Shown here: in pieces, positions 24,450 to 34,051 of the stretch
How positions within the stretch are numbered: the first letter of the stretch is position 1
How the letters are laid out: the number at the start of each line of letters is the position of its first letter
Assembly (NCBI GenBank): GCA_963786945.1
Contig: CAWBAO010000005.1
Location: 62,001 to 126,000, forward strand
DNA: 64,000 nt
Source: JADKCZ01 sp963786945
GTDB lineage: Bacteria > Myxococcota > Myxococcia > Myxococcales > Anaeromyxobacteraceae
Direction of reading: 5' to 3'
Notes under the pieces: generated by a model
Seen by the model: the letters and a program-made list of their open reading frames with translations, nothing else
What the model was told of the DNA's origin: nothing
The model's database searches: none
Translations under genes and position numbers: made by a program

Positions 24450-26843
24450 CTAGGAGCGGGCGAAGGTCACGATGGTGACGGCGTCGCCCCCCTCGTGCTG
24501 GTCGCCCCGGCGGTGCCCGGCCACGTAGGGCGACGTCGCCAGCGCCTCCCGCAGCGCCTGCTTGAGCGCCCCGGTCCCGTGGCCGTGGAGGATGAGGCAC
24601 TGCGGCTCGCCGGCCGCGTAGAGCCGGTCGAGGAACCGCTCCACCTCGCGCTGCAGCTCCTCGACCCGGAGGCCGCGGACGTCGAGGCGCCGGTCGTCCA
24701 GCCGGAGGGCCTCGGGGCGGGCCTCCTCGGCGCGGGCCAGCCGCTCGGCGGCGCTGGTGCCGATCCGGGCCTGCCGGGCCGTGCCGGTGAGCGCCACCAG
24801 GTCGGCCAGCGGCCGGCGCACCTTCAGGGGGCCGGCCTGCACCAGCGCCTGCCGGGCGTCGACCGACAGGACCTCGCCCTCCTGCCCGAGCGAGGCGATC
24901 CGCACCCTCACCCCGGGCCGGAGCTCGCCACCCGGCAGCGCCTCGGCGGCGGTCTCGGCCTGCGCCGCGGCCCGCCTCGAGGCGCCGGCCACCTCGGCCT
25001 TCCAGGCCTCCAGCTGGGCCGCCGCCTCGCTGGCCCGCTTGACCGAGGGCTGGGCCTGCAAGGAGGCCAGCAGCTCGGCCACCTCGCCGCGGGCCGCCTC
25101 CAGCTCGTCGGCGATGGCCTCGCCGACCCGGGCCGCCGCCGCCCGCTCGGCCCGCCGCGCCTCCTCCTCGCGGGCCCGGGCCGCCGCCTCCGCCGCTCCC
25201 GCCGCCGCGGCCGCCCGCTCGGCCGCCTCCCGCGCCGCGGCGAGCCGGGCCCGCTCGGCGTCGAGCGCGGCCAGCGCCTCGCCCAGGGCCCCGCCGTGGC
25301 CGCTGCGGGCCGCCCGGGCCCGCTCCACCACCGAGGCCGGCAGCCCCACCCGCGCCGCCACCTCGATGGCCGACGAGCTGCCCGGCGAGCCGAGGTGGAG
25401 CTGGTAGGTGGGGGCCAGCCGCTCGGCGTCGAAGCCGACCCGGGCGTTGGCGTAGGTGGGGTCGGTGAGGGCCAGCGCCTTGAGCTCGTCGAGGTGGGTG
25501 GTCACCAGCACGGTGGCGCCGCGGGCCACCAGGGCCTCGAGGATGGCCGCCGCCAGCGCCGCCCCCTCGCGCGGGTCGGTGTCGGCGGCGATCTCGTCCA
25601 CCAGCACCAGCGAGCCGGGGATGGCGCCGGCCAGCATCTCCTTCACGGCGGTGAGGTGGGCGGTGAAGGTGGAGAGGTCCTGGTGCAGGTCGCCCCGCTC
25701 GTCCACCGCCGCCTTCACCTCGAGGAAGAAGGGGAGGCGCGAGCCCTCGGCGGCCGGCACCGGCAGGCCGGCCCGCAGCATCAGCGCCGAGAGCCCGACC
25801 GCGGTGATGGCCACGGTCTTGCCGCCGCCGTTCGGGCCCGAGACGATGAGCGCCCGGGCCGGGGCGCCCAGGCGGACGTGGCTGGCCACCACCTTCTTCC
25901 CCTGCAGGACCAGCAGCGGGTGGCGCAGCGAGAGCAGCTCGAAGCCGTCGCGCTCGGCGCACGGCCCCGGGGCGTGGGCGTCGAGGTCGGAGGCCAGCCG
26001 CGCCGCCCCCTCCAGCACGTCCAGCTCCGCCAGCGCCGCCAGCCCGCGCGAGAGGGCGGTGGCCCGCCCGGTCACCGCGCCGGAGAGCTCGCGGAGGATG
26101 CGGGCCTCCTCCTCGGCGGCGGTGGCGTTGGCGATGGCCAGCTCGTTGCCCAGCTCGACCAGCCCGTCCGGCTCGACGAAGAGCGTCTGGCCCGACTGCG
26201 AGGCGTTGTGGACGATGCCCGGCACCGCCGAGCGGGCGCTGGCCAGCACCGGCAGCACGTACCGCTCGTTGCGGATGGTGAAGTAGCGATCGCGCAGGTG
26301 GCGCTCCATCTCCGGGTCGGAGAGGTAGCCCTCCACCCGGGCCTTCAGGGCCCGGTGCAGGCCGCGGCTGCGCTCGCGGGCCGCCGCCAGCTCGACGCTG
26401 GCCCGGTCGGAGATGGTCCCGGAGGGCTCGATGGAGCGCTCGATCCGGTCGGCCAGCCGCTCGTCGGGCTCGAGCGGCTCGACCAGCGCCGCCAGCCGGG
26501 GGGCCTCGGCGGCGCGGGCCTGGAGCACCCCCCGGGTCCTCGAGACGGCGCGGGCCAGCGCCGCCACCTCGCGCAGCGCCAGCGGCTCGAGGACGCCGCC
26601 GCGGGAGGCCCGGTCGAGCGCGCCCTCCACGTCGGCGAGGCCGCCGAAGGGGAGGGCGGTGCCGGTCTCGGAGAGCCGGCGCGCCTCGTCGACCCGGGCC
26701 AGCGCGTCGCGGGCGGCGGCGGCGTCCGGCAGGAAGGGCAGGGCGAGGGCGCGGCGGTGGCCGGCCGGGAGCCGGCAGCGGCCGGCCAGGGCGGCGAGGA
26801 TCTCGGGCCAGCCGAGCTGGGCCAGGGTGCGATCGTGGCTCAT
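24450..26843 (-). CDS. mutS2: Endonuclease MutS2
   Basis: A 797-residue MutS2. The core and clamp regions are at residues about 1-300, and the ABC-type ATPase has Walker A 'SGPNGGGKT' (about 333-341) and Walker B 'SLVLVDEIAADTDP'. A long Ala/Glu/Arg coiled coil follows (about 500-620), and a C-terminal Smr nuclease domain has 'LDVRGLRVEEL' and 'LILHGHGTGALK' (about 715-797). MutS2 proteins do not act in mismatch repair. They are associated with branched DNA, anti-recombination and, in some species, rescue of collided ribosomes. It is divergent from the TPR lipoprotein with 91 bp between start codons. Confidence 0.96.
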   Translation of the reverse strand: MSHDRTLAQLGWPEILAALAGRCRLPAGHRRALALPFLPDAAAARDALARVDEARRLSETGTALPFGGLADVEGALDRASRGGVLEPLALREVAALARAVSRTRGVLQARAAEAPRLAALVEPLEPDERLADRIERSIEPSGTISDRASVELAAARERSRGLHRALKARVEGYLSDPEMERHLRDRYFTIRNERYVLPVLASARSAVPGIVHNASQSGQTLFVEPDGLVELGNELAIANATAAEEEARILRELSGAVTGRATALSRGLAALAELDVLEGAARLASDLDAHAPGPCAERDGFELLSLRHPLLVLQGKKVVASHVRLGAPARALIVSGPNGGGKTVAITAVGLSALMLRAGLPVPAAEGSRLPFFLEVKAAVDERGDLHQDLSTFTAHLTAVKEMLAGAIPGSLVLVDEIAADTDPREGAALAAAILEALVARGATVLVTTHLDELKALALTDPTYANARVGFDAERLAPTYQLHLGSPGSSSAIEVAARVGLPASVVERARAARSGHGGALGEALAALDAERARLAAAREAAERAAAAAGAAEAAARAREEEARRAERAAAARVGEAIADELEAARGEVAELLASLQAQPSVKRASEAAAQLEAWKAEVAGASRRAAAQAETAAEALPGGELRPGVRVRIASLGQEGEVLSVDARQALVQAGPLKVRRPLADLVALTGTARQARIGTSAAERLARAEEARPEALRLDDRRLDVRGLRVEELQREVERFLDRLYAAGEPQCLILHGHGTGALKQALREALATSPYVAGHRRGDQHEGGDAVTIVTFARS

Positions 26844-26922
26844 GAGGTCCGGGCCGGTCCTACCTCGTCCCGATTCGCCGCGCCACCCGGGCGCGGGCGG
26901 GACGGGCGGCCGCCGTCGCGGC

Positions 26923-26928
26923 TATCAT
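26923..26928 (+). promoter_or_regulatory. -10 hexamer of TPR lipoprotein gene (leaderless)
   Basis: TATCAT, five of six matches to TATAAT, lies exactly 6 bases before the GTG at 26935. A transcript would therefore begin on or next to the start codon. The same TATCAT-N6-GTG arrangement recurs at 40860. Confidence 0.5.
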
Positions 26929-26934
26929 GTGCCG

Positions 26935-27777
26935 GTGACGCGCCCCGCCCACCTCGCCGTGCTCCTCCCGCTGGCCGCGCTGGCGGCGCTGGCGGGTTGC
27001 GCCGGAAAGCCGGCCAGGCCGAGCGCGGCGGTGGCGCCGGTGCCGCCGGACCGGGCCAGGCCGGCCGGACCCGCCTGCGCCGTCCCGCCCACGGGGTCGG
27101 GCCTCGCCCGGCCGGCGCCCGCCGCCGGGCTGCGCCCCGAGGAGCTGGTCGCCGGCGCCCGCCAGCTGCGATCGGCGGGAGATCATGCCGGTGCGCAGCG
27201 CCTGCTGGAGCAGGCGGCGGTGCTGGCGCCGGGCGACGTCGAGGTCTGCTTCGAGCTGGCCGACCTGCTGGTGGCCGACGAGGCCGACCTCGACCGGGCC
27301 GGGGCCATGCTGCTCGCCATCCCCGCCGGCCACCCGCGCCGCGACGGCACGCTGGGCCGCCTCGCCGAGCTGCGCGGCGATGCGGCCGGGGCCGAGGCGG
27401 CCTACGCGCGCCAGCTGGCGCTGCAGGACGATCCCGAGGTGCGGCTGCGCCGGGCGCTGGTGCTGGAGCGGCTGGGGAGGGACGCCGAGGCCACCGCCGA
27501 GCTGGAGCGGCTGCGCGCCGCCGACCCGGCCGACGCCGTGGTGCGCGCCCGGCTGGCGGAGCGCTACGAGGCGGCCGGCCGCCTGGCCGAGGCCGAGGCC
27601 GAGCTGCGGGCGCTGGCGGAGGCGAGCCCGGGACGGCCCGAGGGCTGGCGCCGGCTGGCCACCTTCTGCACCCGCCACGGCCTCGCCGAGAAGGCCCGCG
27701 CCGCCGAGGCCAGGGCCCGCGAGGCCGAGCCCCGCCCGGCGCGCGCGCTGCGGCCGCTCAAGCCGACCGGCCGGTAG
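26935..27777 (+). CDS. TPR lipoprotein
   Basis: A 280-residue lipoprotein. The N-terminus 'MTRPAHLAVLLPLAALAALA' runs into the lipobox LAGC, so the Cys is lipidated after signal peptidase II cleavage. A Pro/Ala linker is followed by about five TPR-like helical pairs ('ELVAGARQLRSAGDHAGAQR', 'AEAAYARQLALQDDPEVRLR', 'LRALAEASPGRPEGWRRLAT'), which would form a periplasmic protein-binding scaffold. I chose GTG 26935 because a TATCAT -10 sits six bases upstream; GTG 26929 is also in frame. The stop is 3 bp from the convergent bdhA-like stop. Partners are unknown. Confidence 0.75.
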   Translation: MTRPAHLAVLLPLAALAALAGCAGKPARPSAAVAPVPPDRARPAGPACAVPPTGSGLARPAPAAGLRPEELVAGARQLRSAGDHAGAQRLLEQAAVLAPGDVEVCFELADLLVADEADLDRAGAMLLAIPAGHPRRDGTLGRLAELRGDAAGAEAAYARQLALQDDPEVRLRRALVLERLGRDAEATAELERLRAADPADAVVRARLAERYEAAGRLAEAEAELRALAEASPGRPEGWRRLATFCTRHGLAEKARAAEARAREAEPRPARALRPLKPTGR

Positions 27778-27780
27778 CCG

Positions 27781-28566
27781 CTACTGGGCGGTGTAGCCGC
27801 CGTCCACGACGAGCGGCACGCCGGTCACGCCGCCCGCCAGCTCGCCGCAGAGGTAGAGGACCGCGGCGCCGACCTCCTCGACCGAGAGCAGCCGCCGCTG
27901 GGGCACCAGCGGGAAGATGACCTCCTCCAGCACCCGCTCCAGCGCCACCCCGCGGGTGCGGGCCAGGTCCGCCAGCTGGTTGCGCACCAGCGGCGTGTCG
28001 ACGTAGCCCGGGCAGAGGGCGTTGACGGTGATGCCGTGGGGCGCCCCCTCCAGCGCGGCCACCCGGGTCAGCCCGATCAGGCCGTGCTTGGCCGAGTTGT
28101 AGCCGGCCTTGCCGGCGAAGCCGACCAGGCCGTTGACCGAGGCCACGTTGACGACCCGCCCCCAGCGCTGCCGCCTCATGATGGGGAAGGCGCGCTTGAT
28201 GGCGAGGAAGGGGGCCACCAGCATCACCTTGAGGAGCAGCTCGAACTTCTCGGCGGGGAACTCCTCGATGGGGGCGACGTGCTGCAGGCCGGCGTTGTTG
28301 ACGAGCACGTCGAGCCGGCCCCATCGCGCCGCCGCGGCGTCGACGGCGCCGTTGAGCTCGGCCTCGCGGGTGACGTCGCAGGGGACGGCCAGCACCTCCA
28401 GCCCCGCCGCTCCCAGCGTGGCCACCGCGGCGTCCAGCGCCGGGCCGGGCCGGTCGGAGAGCGCCAGCCGGGCGCCGCTCCGTCCCAGGTCGAGGGCCAC
28501 CTGCAGGCCGATGCCGCCGGCGGCGCCGGTGATGAGGGCGACGCGCTCCTCGAGTGGCTGCTTCAT
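27781..28566 (-). CDS. bdhA: 3-hydroxybutyrate dehydrogenase (SDR family)
   Basis: A classical short-chain dehydrogenase of 261 residues. The cofactor motif is TGAAGGIG (residues 13-20), with Asp64 in 'CDVT', NNAG (90-93), and the catalytic Ser143, Tyr156 and Lys160 (YNSAK). 'LQHVAPIEEFPAEKFELLLK' and 'CPGYVDTPLVRNQLADLA' are typical of D-3-hydroxybutyrate dehydrogenases, which oxidise 3-hydroxybutyrate to acetoacetate with NAD. It lies 27 bp after livM2 in the same operon. The substrate assignment comes from family resemblance, and other SDR activities are possible. Confidence 0.82.
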   Translation of the reverse strand: MKQPLEERVALITGAAGGIGLQVALDLGRSGARLALSDRPGPALDAAVATLGAAGLEVLAVPCDVTREAELNGAVDAAAARWGRLDVLVNNAGLQHVAPIEEFPAEKFELLLKVMLVAPFLAIKRAFPIMRRQRWGRVVNVASVNGLVGFAGKAGYNSAKHGLIGLTRVAALEGAPHGITVNALCPGYVDTPLVRNQLADLARTRGVALERVLEEVIFPLVPQRRLLSVEEVGAAVLYLCGELAGGVTGVPLVVDGGYTAQ

Positions 28567-28593
28567 CTGGCGATCCTCCGCGTGGTCCGGGCG

Positions 28594-29577
28594 CTAGAAG
28601 GGGAAGTGGCGGGCCAGGCGGAGCGCCTCGCCGACCAGGCCGCGCCGGAAGGCCAGCACCCCCGCCACGAAGACGCTGCCGATGATGACCGTGACCCAGT
28701 CGCCGACGCCGGAGAGGTAGTTGTCCATGGTCACCACCACCAGCGCGCCCACCGATGGGCCCATCACCGTCCCCATGCCGCCCAGCAGCGTCATCAGCAC
28801 CACCTCGCCCGACTTGTGCCAGTGGGCATCGGTGAGGGTGGCGAACTGCAGGACCAGCGCCTTGGTGGCGCCGGCCAGGCCGGAGAGGCCGGCCGAGATC
28901 ACGAAGGCCACCAGCTTGTAGCGATCGACGTCGTAGCCGAGCGAGAGGGCGCGCGGCTCGTTCTCGCGGATGGAGCGGAGCACGTGGCCGAAGGGGGAGT
29001 GGATGGTCCGGTAGACGACGAAGAAGCCCATCAGGAAGACGGCGAAGACGACGTAGTAGAGCGGCAGCGGCTGGTCCAGCGGGACCAGGCCGAAGAGCGT
29101 GCCCCGCGGGATGCCCTGCAGGCCGTCCTCGCCCCCGGTGAAGGGCAGCTGGACCGCCAGGAAGTAGAGCATCTGGGCGAAGCCCAGCGTGATCATGGCG
29201 AAGTAGATGCCCGAGCGCCGGATGGCCAGCCCGCCGATCACCACCCCGAGCAGGGTGGCCACCACGGTCCCGGCCAGCAGCCCCAGCTCCGGCGGCCAGC
29301 CCCAGGCCTTGAGCACGTGGCCGGCCACGTAGCCGGCCGAGCCGAGGAAGGCGGCGTGGCCGAAGGAGAGCAGGCCGGTGTAGCCGAGCAGCAGGTTGAA
29401 CGCGCTGGCGAAGAGGGCCATGCAGAGCACGTTCATGAGGAAGACCGGGTAGACCGCCAGCGGCGCCGCCAGCCCGACCAGGACCATGATCGCGAAGAAG
29501 GCCCGCTTGCGGCCGGGCGTGATGATGCCGGCCCGCCGGGCCTCGCGGGCCTCCTGGATGCCCGGGGGGCCGCTCAC
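28594..29577 (-). CDS. livM: LIV-type ABC transporter permease LivM (second system)
   Basis: The 327-residue permease of the second LIV system, with an intact frame. It starts 'MSGPPGIQEAREARRAG', continues with 'FNLLLGYTGLLSFGHAAFLG', the LivM signature, and has the cytoplasmic coupling loop 'SPFGHVLRSIRENEPRALSL' and 'VLMTLLGGMGTVMGPSVGAL'. About ten hydrophobic segments can be counted. GTG 29577 overlaps the livH2 stop by four bases (GTGA). Unlike the first system's livM it needs no frame correction, a useful internal comparison. Confidence 0.93.
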   Translation of the reverse strand: MSGPPGIQEAREARRAGIITPGRKRAFFAIMVLVGLAAPLAVYPVFLMNVLCMALFASAFNLLLGYTGLLSFGHAAFLGSAGYVAGHVLKAWGWPPELGLLAGTVVATLLGVVIGGLAIRRSGIYFAMITLGFAQMLYFLAVQLPFTGGEDGLQGIPRGTLFGLVPLDQPLPLYYVVFAVFLMGFFVVYRTIHSPFGHVLRSIRENEPRALSLGYDVDRYKLVAFVISAGLSGLAGATKALVLQFATLTDAHWHKSGEVVLMTLLGGMGTVMGPSVGALVVVTMDNYLSGVGDWVTVIIGSVFVAGVLAFRRGLVGEALRLARHFPF

Positions 29578-30437
29578 GCCTCCCTCCCGAACAGCCCGGC
29601 CGGGCGCAGCAGCAGCACCACCGCCATGATGGCGAAGACCACGGTCGAGGCGGCCGGCGGGTAGAAGTACTTGGTCAGCCCCTCCACCAGCCCCAGCCCG
29701 AGGCCGGTGACGATGGAGCCGAGGATCGAGCCCATGCCGCCCACCACCACCACCGCGAAGACCACGATGATCAGGGACGAGCCCATCGACGGGCTCACCT
29801 GGTAGATGGGGGCGGCCATGACGCCGGCGAAGCCGGCCAGGGCCACCCCGAAGCCGAAGGTGAGGGTCATCATCAGCGGCACGTTGACGCCGAAGGCCTG
29901 CAGCAGGCGCGGGTTCTCGGTGCCGGCGCGCAGGTAGGCGCCCAGCCGGGTCCGCTCGATGACGAACCAGCTGCCGAAGCAGACCACCAGCGAGACCAGC
30001 ACCACCCAGGCCCGGTACCTGGGCAGGAACATGAAGCCGAGGTTGGCCCCCCCCTGCAGCGCCTCCGGCACCGGGTAGGAGTTCCCCGAGTTGCCGTAGG
30101 CGTGGTGGAAGAGCCCTTCCACGATCAGGGTGAGGCCGAAGGTGAGGAGGAGACCGTAGAGGTTGTCGAGCTGGTAGAGCCGGCGCAGCATGGTGCGCTC
30201 CACCACCATGCCGAGCACGCCCACCACCAGCGGCGAGAGCAGCAGGGCCGGCCAGTAGCCGATCCCCAGCTGGCTCAGCCCGAACCACGCCACGAAGGCC
30301 CCGGTCATGTAGAGGGCCCCGTGGGCGAAGTTCACGACGTTGACCAGGCCGAAGATGACGGCCAGGCCCAGCGAGAGCAGGGCGTAGAACGAGCCGTTGA
30401 TGAGCCCCACCAGCAGCTGGCCGTAGAGCGCCTGCAT
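29574..30437 (-). CDS. livH: LIV-type ABC transporter permease LivH (second system)
   Basis: The 287-residue LivH-type permease: 'MQALYGQLLVGLINGSFYAL', 'LSLGLAVIFGLVNVVNFAHG' (the family signature), the coupling loop 'YLRAGTENPRLLQAFGVNV', and 'VFAVVVVGGMGSILGSIVTG' near the C-terminus. It partners with the following LivM. It lies 22 bp after livK2, with no hairpin in between, in contrast to the first system. The frame is intact and the start is ATG 30437. Confidence 0.93.
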   Translation of the reverse strand: MQALYGQLLVGLINGSFYALLSLGLAVIFGLVNVVNFAHGALYMTGAFVAWFGLSQLGIGYWPALLLSPLVVGVLGMVVERTMLRRLYQLDNLYGLLLTFGLTLIVEGLFHHAYGNSGNSYPVPEALQGGANLGFMFLPRYRAWVVLVSLVVCFGSWFVIERTRLGAYLRAGTENPRLLQAFGVNVPLMMTLTFGFGVALAGFAGVMAAPIYQVSPSMGSSLIIVVFAVVVVGGMGSILGSIVTGLGLGLVEGLTKYFYPPAASTVVFAIMAVVLLLRPAGLFGREA

Positions 30438-30459
30438 GCGGTCTCCTCCTCCTCGCCGG

Positions 30460-31683
30460 CTACTTCTTCATCGCCAGCGGGCAGGCCTGCGCCTCCACCG
30501 AGGGGAAGGCCTCGGCGGCCGGGATGGTCTTGATGATCTTGTAGTAGTCCCAGGGGTACTTCGACTGGTCGGGCGACTTGACCTGGACCAGGTACATGTC
30601 GTGGCGGAAGAGGCCGTCGGGGCCGATGGTCCCCTTGGCGAAGAAGTCGTTCACCGGGGTGGCCTTCATCTTCGCCATGACGGCGTCGGCGTCGTCGGTC
30701 CCGGCGGCCTTGATGGCCTGGAGGTAGTGCGTGACCGCGGAGTAGAGGCCGGCCTGGACCATGGTCGGCATGGCCTTCTTCTTGTTGTCGGGGTGGGACT
30801 GGAACTTCTTCGACCAGGCGCGGCTGGCCTCGTCGCGGTCCCAGTAGAAGGCGGTGGTCAGGTACATGCCCTTGGCGATGTTGAGGCCGAGGCTGTGGAC
30901 GTCGGAGATGAAGACCAGCAGGCCGGCCAGGGTCTGCTTCGGGGTCAGGCCGAACTCGGCCGCCTGCTTGATGGTGTTGATGGTGTCGGCGCCGGCGTTG
31001 GCCATGCCGACCACCTGGGCGCCCGAGGCCTGGGCCTGCAGCAGGTAGCTGGAGAAGTCGCTGGAGCTCTGGGGGTGGCGGACCGCGCCCAGCACCTTGC
31101 CGCCCGAGGCCTCCACCACCTTGGCGGTGTCGGCCTCCAGCGACTTGCCGAAGACGTAGTCGGCGGTGATGAAGAACCAGGTCTTGCCGCCGTTCTTCAC
31201 CACCTCGCGGCCGGTGCCGTTGGCGAGCGCCCAGTTGTTGTAGGTGTAGTGGACGTTGTAGGCGTTGCACTTCTCGCCGGTGATGGCGGTGGTGGCCGGG
31301 CCGGAGAGCAGGGTGATCCGCTTCTTCTCCGCCGCCACCGGCATGACCGCCAGGGCCGTGCCGCTGTTGACGAGGTCGACCACCGCGTCGACCTGGTTCT
31401 CGTCGAACCACTTGCGGGCCGTGTTGGAGGCGATGTCGGCCTTGTTCTGGTGGTCGGCCGAGACCACGTCGATGGGCTTGCCCAGCACCTTGCCGCCGAA
31501 GTCGGCCACCGCCATCTGCACGGCCAGCACCGAGCCCGGCCCGGCCAGGTCGGAGTAGAAGCCGGTCATGTCGGTGAGCACGCCGATGCGGACCACGCCG
31601 TCGGAGACCTTGTCGGCGGCGCGCCCGGGCGCGGGGAGGGTGAGCAGCGCGACGGCCATCAGGAGGGATGCGAGTGTTCTCAT
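30460..31683 (-). CDS. livK: LIV-type periplasmic binding protein LivK (second system)
   Basis: A 407-residue ABC-type binding protein. The signal peptide is about residues 1-22 (MRTLASLLMAVALLTLPAPG). The mature portion starts 'DKVSDGVVRIGVLTDMTGFY', a Leu/Ile/Val-binding fold more like the aromatic- or amide-type branch (long insertions; 'HYTYNNWALANGTGREVVKN', 'WFFITADYVFGKSLE'). Its ligand may therefore not be a branched-chain amino acid. I chose ATG 31683 because GAGAGG precedes it at good spacing; an upstream ATG at 31701 lacks a site. The low similarity to the first LivK suggests a different substrate. Confidence 0.9.
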   Translation of the reverse strand: MRTLASLLMAVALLTLPAPGRAADKVSDGVVRIGVLTDMTGFYSDLAGPGSVLAVQMAVADFGGKVLGKPIDVVSADHQNKADIASNTARKWFDENQVDAVVDLVNSGTALAVMPVAAEKKRITLLSGPATTAITGEKCNAYNVHYTYNNWALANGTGREVVKNGGKTWFFITADYVFGKSLEADTAKVVEASGGKVLGAVRHPQSSSDFSSYLLQAQASGAQVVGMANAGADTINTIKQAAEFGLTPKQTLAGLLVFISDVHSLGLNIAKGMYLTTAFYWDRDEASRAWSKKFQSHPDNKKKAMPTMVQAGLYSAVTHYLQAIKAAGTDDADAVMAKMKATPVNDFFAKGTIGPDGLFRHDMYLVQVKSPDQSKYPWDYYKIIKTIPAAEAFPSVEAQACPLAMKK

Positions 31684-31715
31684 CACGGACCTCTCTTCCA
31701 TTCGGGGGGATGCAG

Positions 31716-32437
31716 CTAGACGCCGAGGTAACCCTGCAGCTTCTCCATGCTCGCTTCGAGCTGGTCCTTCTCGATCATGTCGACGATGCGGCCGTGCTCG
31801 ACCACGTAATGGCGATCGGCGAGCCGGGCCGCGAAACGGAAGTTCTGTTCGACCAGCACCACGGTGAAGCCGCGCTCCTTCAGGGTCGCGACCGCCCGCC
31901 CCAGCGCCTGGACGATGACCGGGGCCAGCCCCTCGGTGATCTCGTCGAGGAGCAGCAGCTGGGCGCCGACGCGCAGGATGCGGGCCATCGCCAGCATCTG
32001 CTGCTCGCCCCCCGAGAGCCGGCTGCCCGGGCTCTTCCGGCGCTCCTCGAGGTTGGGGAACATGGCGTAGAGCTCCCCGACCGAGAGCCCGCCGCTGCCC
32101 ACCGCCGGCAGCAGCGTCAGGTTCTCCTCGGCGGAGAGGCTGGAGAAGATGCCCCGCTCCTCGGGGCAGTAGCCGATGCCGAGCTGGACGATCTTGTGGG
32201 TCGGCAGCTGGATGGTCTCCCGCCCGTTGAGCATCACCGAGCCGGTGCGGCGGCTGGTGAGGCCGAGGATGGCCTTGAGCGTGGTGGTCCGCCCCGAGCC
32301 GTTGCGGCCCAGCAGGGTCACCAGCTCGCCGCGGCGAACCCGGAAGTCCATGCCGTGGAGGATGTGCGACTCGCCGTAGAAGGCGTGCAGGTCGGTGACC
32401 CGCAGCAGCTCGACCGGCGGGGGGGCGGCGGCCGGGC

Positions 32438-32441
<4 letters not shown>
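31716..32441 (-). CDS. livF: LIV-type ABC transporter ATPase LivF (second system)
   Basis: The 241-residue ATPase of the second system. The Walker A reads 'GRNGSGRTTT', with Arg replacing the usual Lys. Other motifs are intact: 'YCPEERGIFSSLSAEENLTL', signature 'SRLSGGEQQMLAMARIL', Walker B 'LLLLDEITEGLAP' and 'VEQNFRFAARLAD'. The Walker B following residue is Glu, as needed for catalysis. The Lys-to-Arg change is known in some LivF proteins as I recall, so the protein may still work. ATG 32441 overlaps the livG2 stop (ATGA). An extension to 32549 is only a shadow. Confidence 0.9.
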
Positions 32442-33218
<777 letters not shown>

Positions 33219-33222
<4 letters not shown>

Positions 33223-33281
33223 GCCGCGGCTCCCGCCGCTGATCCGGGGCGTGGATGGTTCACCGGGGAGGCACCGATCAT
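33219..33281 (-). CDS. 20-codon leader peptide upstream of livG2
   Basis: An ATG at 33281 with a strong AAGGAG six bases upstream opens a 20-codon frame (MIGASPVNHPRPGSAAGAAA). Its TGA overlaps the proposed GTG start of livG2 (GTGA). This is the first gene of the livGFKHM-bdhA operon and could couple translation into livG. It lacks a run of Leu, Ile or Val codons, so a classical attenuator is not supported. The upstream 40 bases are unusually A/T-rich for this genome and probably hold the promoter. Confidence 0.45.
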
Positions 33282-33400
33282 GAAGCACTCCTTTATGCCC
33301 TTTGCGAAAACTTTGCATCGACGAAAAAGCTGCGCCCCGGAGGTGGGGCACCGACCGGCTCGAGCCAGGAAGGGAAGGGGCCGGGCCTTCGGCCCGGGGC

Positions 33401-33854
33401 CTACGGCGCGGCGGGCGTCGGCGGGCCTTCCGACGCGCGCGCCATCATCCGCTCGAGGACCCAGGCCAGCGCGGCCGCGCGCGGCAGGCCGAACGCCATG
33501 CTGCCGATGGCCACGGGCCAGGGGGCCGACAGGTAGAGGGTGAACATGGCGCCGCAGGTGAGGAGCCAGAATCCCGGCCAGCAGCAGCCCGAGCGCGCGC
33601 CGCCGACGCCCGGCCTCGAAGAGCGCGGTGGCGAAGACCCCGGCGATCAGCCCGTTGATGGCGCAGGTCAGGACCGAGATGACGTCGACGCCCAGCAGGC
33701 CGAGCATGTCGCGGAAGATCTCGCTCATGTAGGGCAGCAGCAGGTAGGGCGGCGTGGTGGCGGTGAAGGCCCGCCCCACCGTGTCGAAGGCGAGGTGGAC
33801 CAGCGTCGCGGCGAGCGCGAGCCGGGCCAGGCGCGGCGGGGCGGACGGCGGCAT
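33401..33854 (-). CDS. Small integral membrane protein (frameshifted)
   Basis: About 150 residues with four hydrophobic segments: 'LARLALAATLVHLAFDTVG', 'MLGLLGVDVISVLTCAING', 'LIAGVFATALFEAG' and, after a frame correction near 33570, 'WLLTCGAMFTLYLSAPWPVA' and 'IGSMAFGLPRAAALAWVLE'. The uncorrected frame turns into an Arg/His/Pro-rich tail. One extra T in GGGATTCTGG would explain it (GGG ATC TGG). The corrected end is TAG at 33401-33403. A GC hairpin (about 33379-33402) overlaps the stop and may end transcription. I do not recognise the family. Confidence 0.6.
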
Positions 33855-34051
33855 GTCCCGGTCGTAGCAGGGCGCCGGGCCCCGCGCCAGCGCCGCCGGC
33901 CGCGCGCCGCCCCCCGGCACGCGGCCGGTCGGAAGGGGCCGCTTTCACCAGCAGTCGACGTCGCGCCCGTGCCCGGCCCGGGGTAGAAGGAGGACGGTGG
34001 ACGGCCTCCGCGACCAGGACGGCGGAGCCTGCGCCTCCTGGAGCCCGAGAG

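Noticed and set aside
26413..26934. Extended N-terminus of the TPR lipoprotein frame
   Set aside because: The upstream part is antisense to mutS2 and would destroy the lipoprotein signal peptide that begins at GTG 26935.
24495..27920. 1,141-codon plus-strand frame opposite mutS2
   Set aside because: Low-complexity antisense of mutS2 with no domain; mutS2 is unambiguous.
33255..33658. Plus-strand frames upstream of the NamZ-like gene
   Set aside because: They overlap the livG2 promoter and the minus-strand membrane protein and have no recognisable protein sequence.
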